A DNA stretch of 8,907 nucleotides from RGIG5952 sp045627605 (GTDB lineage: Bacteria; Verrucomicrobiota; Kiritimatiellia; RFP12; JAAYLN01), in NCBI GenBank assembly GCA_045627605.1, contig JAZQOA010000071.1, positions 1 through 8,907 of the forward strand. Direction: 5' to 3'. The notes beneath the pieces are model-generated. The model did not search any database. It saw only the letters and a program-made list of their open reading frames with translations, and was not told the DNA's origin. A program made the position numbers and the translations under genes. This document shows, in pieces, positions 5,709 to 8,907 of the stretch. How positions within the stretch are numbered: the first letter of the stretch is position 1; each line of letters begins with the position of its first letter.

Positions 5709-6617
5709 ATGGCCAAGGCTGACGATATCACGGTCGTGTCGGCGGAAGTCCCCGCCGCCCTTGCGGGCGACATTGCGGATTGGCTCGCCGAGAATGAGAT
5801 TTACGCCTCGGTCTGGGAGGATCGCGAGGGCGGGCCAAGCCGCGTCGAGGTTTTCCTGCCGGACGATCCTTCCGATCCCGACTGGGCCGCCTACGGCGAC
5901 TCGGTCTGTCTTTCCACGGACGAAGCCTTTGCGGCGATTAGGCGCGCGGGCGCGGCTTTGGGAATTTCCATCGATCCAGCCGTCTCAACTGTGAAGGCCG
6001 AGAACTGGTCCGAAAGCTGGAAGCGTTTCTTCAAGGTGGTGAAGGTTTCGCCGCATCTTGCGGTGCGTCCGCCTTGGGAGGCGTATGAGCCGGCTCCCGG
6101 CGAGAAGGTCCTGGTGCTTGACCCCGGCATGAGCTTCGGCACGGGCAAGCACGCGACGACGCAGGCCTGCATGGGCTTTCTCGACGAACTGGCTGAAGCT
6201 GATTGCAACCGCGACGTCCTGGACGTTGGCTGCGGCTCGGGTATCCTCTCCATCGCGGCGGGCAAGCTGGGCTTCAAGTCGGTGCGCGGCATCGACAACG
6301 ACCCCGACGCCGTGCGCATCGCGGCTGAGAATTGCGCGGTCAACGGCGTCAAGGCGGAGTTCTCCACTTGTGACCTCGCGGTCTGCGGGGAGACGGCGGC
6401 GGTTGTCGTGGCCAATGTCCTGGCGGTTGTGCTCGTGAAGTTTGCGGAGTCCGTCGCGAAGTGCGTCCGGCGCGGTCCCGGCAACGCGCTTATTCTTTCC
6501 GGCATTCTCGACTCGCAGTATGACGAGGTGCGCCGCGCCTACGAGGCGCTTGGCGCAAGGGAAGTCAAAAACGTTCTTGTCGGCGAGTGGCGAAGCGGGC
6601 TCTTCACATTTTCTTAA
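5709..6617 (+). CDS. prmA: Ribosomal protein L11 methyltransferase
   Basis: A 302-residue cytoplasmic enzyme that uses S-adenosylmethionine to methylate amino groups of ribosomal protein L11. Seen: an N-terminal substrate-recognition domain (about 1-95), the linker WSESWKRFFKV, then LDPGMSFGTGKHATT at 137-151, the PrmA hallmark (usually LDPG-AFGTG-H-TT). The Rossmann methyltransferase core follows, with motif I VLDVGCGSGILSIAA at 170-184, motif II GIDNDPDAVRIAAENCAVNG, and ANVLAVVL from 235, which replaces the more usual N-I-L-x-x-P-L segment. SGIL and GEWRSGLF end the fold. Length is close to that of E. coli PrmA (about 293). It starts two bases after the stop of the TolA/TonB-like gene and is followed by a HAD phosphatase. 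The lost proline in the catalytic-loop region is unusual, but the asparagine is kept, so activity is expected. Confidence 0.93.
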   Translation: MAKADDITVVSAEVPAALAGDIADWLAENEIYASVWEDREGGPSRVEVFLPDDPSDPDWAAYGDSVCLSTDEAFAAIRRAGAALGISIDPAVSTVKAENWSESWKRFFKVVKVSPHLAVRPPWEAYEPAPGEKVLVLDPGMSFGTGKHATTQACMGFLDELAEADCNRDVLDVGCGSGILSIAAGKLGFKSVRGIDNDPDAVRIAAENCAVNGVKAEFSTCDLAVCGETAAVVVANVLAVVLVKFAESVAKCVRRGPGNALILSGILDSQYDEVRRAYEALGAREVKNVLVGEWRSGLFTFS

Positions 6618-6644
6618 ACGGCGCGAATTGCGCGGAATGGTCAA

Positions 6645-7313
6645 ATGGATTTCAAGGAAGTTTCAAGTCGTATGCGCGTCGCCATGTTCGATATGGACGG
6701 CACTTTGGTCGACAGCATGCAGGACTGGCGCAAATGCAACATCGACCATCTGGAGTCGGTCGGTTGCCATCCCACGGCGGAGCAGCGCCCCTACATCATT
6801 CAGGCGTCGAGCGGGATCATGCTCTTCGACTACGTGCGGAAAACCTTCGGCATCGAGATCGACAAGCCGACATTCCAGGCGCTCCAGCGTCAGCGCATGT
6901 ATGATGCCTATGCGCGGGGCGTCGCGGTCAAGCCCGGTGTCGTCGATTACCTCCGGTATCTCCGGGCGCGTGGCGTGATGACTGTCGTGACGACGGCGAC
7001 TTGGGCGACGCACACGGCCCTGGCCTTGAGCCGTTCGGGGCTTTTGCCCTACTTTGACGGAATCTACACCTGCGACATCGTTGGCGCATCCAAACGTGAC
7101 CCCGCGTATTTTGAAAAGGTCGCGGAATTCTGCGGCCACCCCAAGGAGGAGTGTGTCCTTTTTGAGGACGCGCTCTACGCCATTGAGGGCGGGCGCAAGG
7201 CCGGCATCCTCGGTGCCGTTGCGCTTGCCGACCCCACCAACACGCTTTTCCGCGACGATATGCGCCGCGTAGCGGATGTTTTTGTCGAGTCGATGGCGGA
7301 CTTGCCCCGGTAG
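6645..7313 (+). CDS. HAD-superfamily phosphatase (beta-phosphoglucomutase / phosphoglycolate phosphatase-like)
   Basis: A 222-residue soluble haloacid-dehalogenase-family enzyme of the type with a helical cap after motif I. Seen: motif I FDMDGTLVDS at 15-24, with D16 as nucleophile and D18 as acid/base; a helical cap region at about 25-95; KPGVVDYLRYLRARG; motif II VVTTATW with T117 the likely phosphate ligand; K150 in GASKRDPAYF as motif III; and motif IV VLFEDALYAIEGG with E174 and D175 for magnesium. These make a complete catalytic set, so a small phosphorylated metabolite, often a sugar phosphate, is the likely substrate; it cannot be named from sequence. It follows prmA by 27 bases. The start is unsure: the ATG at 6645 has a weak GGAATGG four bases upstream, while the ATG at 6672 (residue 10) would begin MRVAMFDMDGT, nearer the family norm, with AAGGAAG eleven bases upstream. 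Confidence 0.87.
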   Translation: MDFKEVSSRMRVAMFDMDGTLVDSMQDWRKCNIDHLESVGCHPTAEQRPYIIQASSGIMLFDYVRKTFGIEIDKPTFQALQRQRMYDAYARGVAVKPGVVDYLRYLRARGVMTVVTTATWATHTALALSRSGLLPYFDGIYTCDIVGASKRDPAYFEKVAEFCGHPKEECVLFEDALYAIEGGRKAGILGAVALADPTNTLFRDDMRRVADVFVESMADLPR

Positions 7314-7322
7314 CGTGAATAT

Positions 7323-7355
7323 CCCCGTGGCTCCTGCCTGCCTGCGGCCGTGGGG
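7323..7355. terminator. Possible weak bidirectional hairpin between convergent genes
   Basis: The arms 7323-7330 (CCCCGTGG) and 7348-7355 (CCGTGGGG) can form an eight-pair stem with two G-U wobbles around a 17-base loop, in the 51-base gap between the HAD gene and the convergent ABC-F gene. There is no T-tract on either strand, so it is not a standard intrinsic terminator. It is reported because of its position and could be chance in GC-rich DNA. Confidence 0.3.
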
Positions 7356-7364
7356 GCGGAAAGG

Positions 7365-8907
7365 TCAGCCAATCTGATCCTGCGCTTCGTCAAGCTGCTT
7401 CTGCAGTTCTTCCAGCTGGGTGGCGGCCTCTTCCCATTCGAGTGCCGTCACGTGGAGTTGCATCTGGACGTTGCGCAGTTGCGAGCCGGTCTTTGCAAAG
7501 TCAACCGACGGGTCGCCAGAGGAGAGCTTGGCGTTGAGTTCCCGTTCCTCGGCTTCAAGAGCCTCGATCTTCTTTTCGGCGGCTTCGACGCGGCGTTTGA
7601 GCGGGGCCATTCTTGGCGCCATTTTGGCGCGGAGCTCGGCCTTGGCGCGGCGGAGGTCCTTGGAGGACATTGCCGTTTTTGCGTCCTGGTGCGTGGGTGC
7701 CGAAGGGAACGCCGCCGTGGGGCGGGCATCTGCAGTTGTCTGGGTGTTGCTACGGCGGGCAAGCCAGTCCCTGAACTCGTCGTAGGTGCCGGGGTAGAGT
7801 TTCGCGCCTTCGGGTGAAATCCAAAGGATTGATGTTGCGATGGCGCGGACGAACTCCACGTCGTGGCTGACGAAGCAAAGCGTACCGTCGTATTTTTTGA
7901 GCGCGTCCTCAAGCGAGCGGCGGCCTTCGAGGTCGAGATGCGTGGTAGGTTCGTCGAGGAGCAGGAGGTTGCGCGGCGTGATGAAAAGCGCAAAAAAGGC
8001 GAGGCGGATTTTCTCGCCGCCACTGAGGACGCCCGCAGGCTTGTCAATGTCCTCGGTTGTGAAGCCGAAGCCGCCAAGTTGTGTGCGGAGATCCTTTTCC
8101 GGCATGCCGGGTGCACAGCGCTTGGCGAAGCCGATAACCGTGACGGCGGGGTCGATCGTCTCGGCGAATTCCTGCGACTGGTAGCCGATGACGACTTTGT
8201 AACCCTCGATGCGCTGGCCCGCCGTCGGCATGCGCGTCCCCGCCATAAGGCGCAGGAGCGTTGTCTTGCCCATGCCGTTGAAGCCGACGATTCCGATGCG
8301 GTCGCCGCGGCTGACGCGAAAATCGACATTCTTCAGGACGGGCGGCTTCGAGGTGTCGTAGGCGAAGGACATGTTCTCGAAGCGCATGACCTCCTCGCCG
8401 CTGTGCGGGGCGGGGGAGAGGCGCATTTTGCCGGCGCTGGAAAGCCGCTTGGGAAGGACGATTTCTTCCATCTTTTCGAGCTGCTTCATGCGGCTTTGCG
8501 CCTGGCTCGCCTTGGTGGCCTGCGCCTTGAAGCGGTCGATGAAGCGTTCAAGCTCGGCGCGTCGGCGGTCTTGGTTGGCCTTGGCGGCGACAAGAGTGGC
8601 GATGCGCTCGTCGCGGGAACGCATGTAGTAGTCGAAGTCGCCGGAATAGCGGGTGAGCGTACCGGCGTCGATCTCGACCGTGATCTTGGTCAGCGATCGG
8701 AGAAGGTAGCGGTCGTGCGAGATGATGAGCAGCGTGCCTTCGTAGGAGCGCAGAAAGCGTTGCAACCATTCGACGGCGGGAATGTCGAGGTAGTTTGAGG
8801 GCTCGTCAAGAAGGAGAATCTCGGGTTTGGAGGCGAGGATGCGGGCAAGCTCGGCGCGCATGCGCCACCCGCCCGAAAAATCACTGAGCGGACGGCTGAA
8901 CGCCGCC
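7365..8907 (-). CDS. ABC-F family ATPase, YheS/Uup-like (N-terminus beyond window)
   Basis: This is a cytoplasmic, non-transporter twin-ATPase of the ABC-F group, whose members act on ribosomes during translation. The frame is open to the right edge; 513 residues are visible and the first Walker A motif is missing, so the ATG at 8859-8861 is internal. Seen in protein order: first signature FSGGW (8865-8879); first Walker B with DEPSNYLD (8784-8807) and switch SHD; the interdomain linker with RFKAQATKASQAQSRMKQLEK, the ABC-F hallmark; second Walker A GFNGMGKTT (8259-8285); signature LSGGE (8013-8027); Walker B DEPTTHLD (7932-7955) and SHDVEF. A tail follows with KAELRAKMAPRMAPLKRRV and a long coiled coil, similar to YheS as I recall it. 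The first Walker B motif has NYLD where NHLD is usual. It is convergent with the HAD gene. The subtype is less certain than the family. Confidence 0.92.
   Translation of the reverse strand, partial: AAFSRPLSDFSGGWRMRAELARILASKPEILLLDEPSNYLDIPAVEWLQRFLRSYEGTLLIISHDRYLLRSLTKITVEIDAGTLTRYSGDFDYYMRSRDERIATLVAAKANQDRRRAELERFIDRFKAQATKASQAQSRMKQLEKMEEIVLPKRLSSAGKMRLSPAPHSGEEVMRFENMSFAYDTSKPPVLKNVDFRVSRGDRIGIVGFNGMGKTTLLRLMAGTRMPTAGQRIEGYKVVIGYQSQEFAETIDPAVTVIGFAKRCAPGMPEKDLRTQLGGFGFTTEDIDKPAGVLSGGEKIRLAFFALFITPRNLLLLDEPTTHLDLEGRRSLEDALKKYDGTLCFVSHDVEFVRAIATSILWISPEGAKLYPGTYDEFRDWLARRSNTQTTADARPTAAFPSAPTHQDAKTAMSSKDLRRAKAELRAKMAPRMAPLKRRVEAAEKKIEALEAEERELNAKLSSGDPSVDFAKTGSQLRNVQMQLHVTALEWEEAATQLEELQKQLDEAQDQIG

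Noticed and set aside
7863..8798. A 311-codon open frame on the plus strand across the ABC-F gene
   Set aside because: It is the antisense shadow of a gene with Walker A, Walker B and signature motifs; its own product shows no motif and no ribosome site was seen.

Overview
The window is GC-rich, densely packed bacterial chromosome. The coding style (Shine-Dalgarno sites before most genes), the TolQ/TolR/TolA-type envelope genes and the TonB/TolA-like protein point to a Gram-negative (diderm) bacterium. The C-terminal tail of the first protein resembles glycosidase-like proteins that I associate with Planctomycetes, Verrucomicrobia, Lentisphaerae and Kiritimatiellae. A member of that PVC group is therefore my best guess, at low to moderate confidence; no rRNA or other phylogenetic marker is present to settle it.

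Layout: nine complete genes and one 5'-truncated gene run left to right from base 1 to 7313, with gaps of 29 bases or fewer and one start/stop overlap. An eleventh gene, an ABC-F ATPase, comes in from the right edge on the opposite strand and ends at 7365. (1) Bases 1-1419 hold the end of a probable glycosidase and an N-acetylhexosamine 1-kinase-like sugar kinase, together a plausible amino-sugar glycan salvage pair. (2) Bases 1435-2553 hold a long-form RdgC-like DNA-binding protein. (3) Bases 2571-3790 hold a GT2 polyprenyl-phosphate-type glycosyltransferase and a small DUF2304 membrane protein, a known pairing. (4) Bases 3790-5706 hold a TolQ/ExbB, TolR/ExbD and TolA/TonB energy-transducing envelope module whose first gene overlaps the DUF2304 stop codon. 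(5) Bases 5709-7313 hold the ribosomal protein L11 methyltransferase prmA and a HAD phosphatase. (6) A 51-base convergent gap with a weak hairpin separates these from the ABC-F gene, which lacks only its N-terminal part.

The genes mix carbohydrate use, recombination control, envelope glycan transfer, envelope energisation and translation, so the run looks like housekeeping and envelope chromosome rather than a mobile or defence island. I saw no transposase, tRNA, rRNA, CRISPR array or phage gene. I do not see convincing evidence of an entirely new system. The parts most worth a second look are the long-form RdgC homologue in this setting, the coupling of a GT2/DUF2304 pair to a Tol-like motor, and the hybrid TolA/TonB character of the transducer protein.
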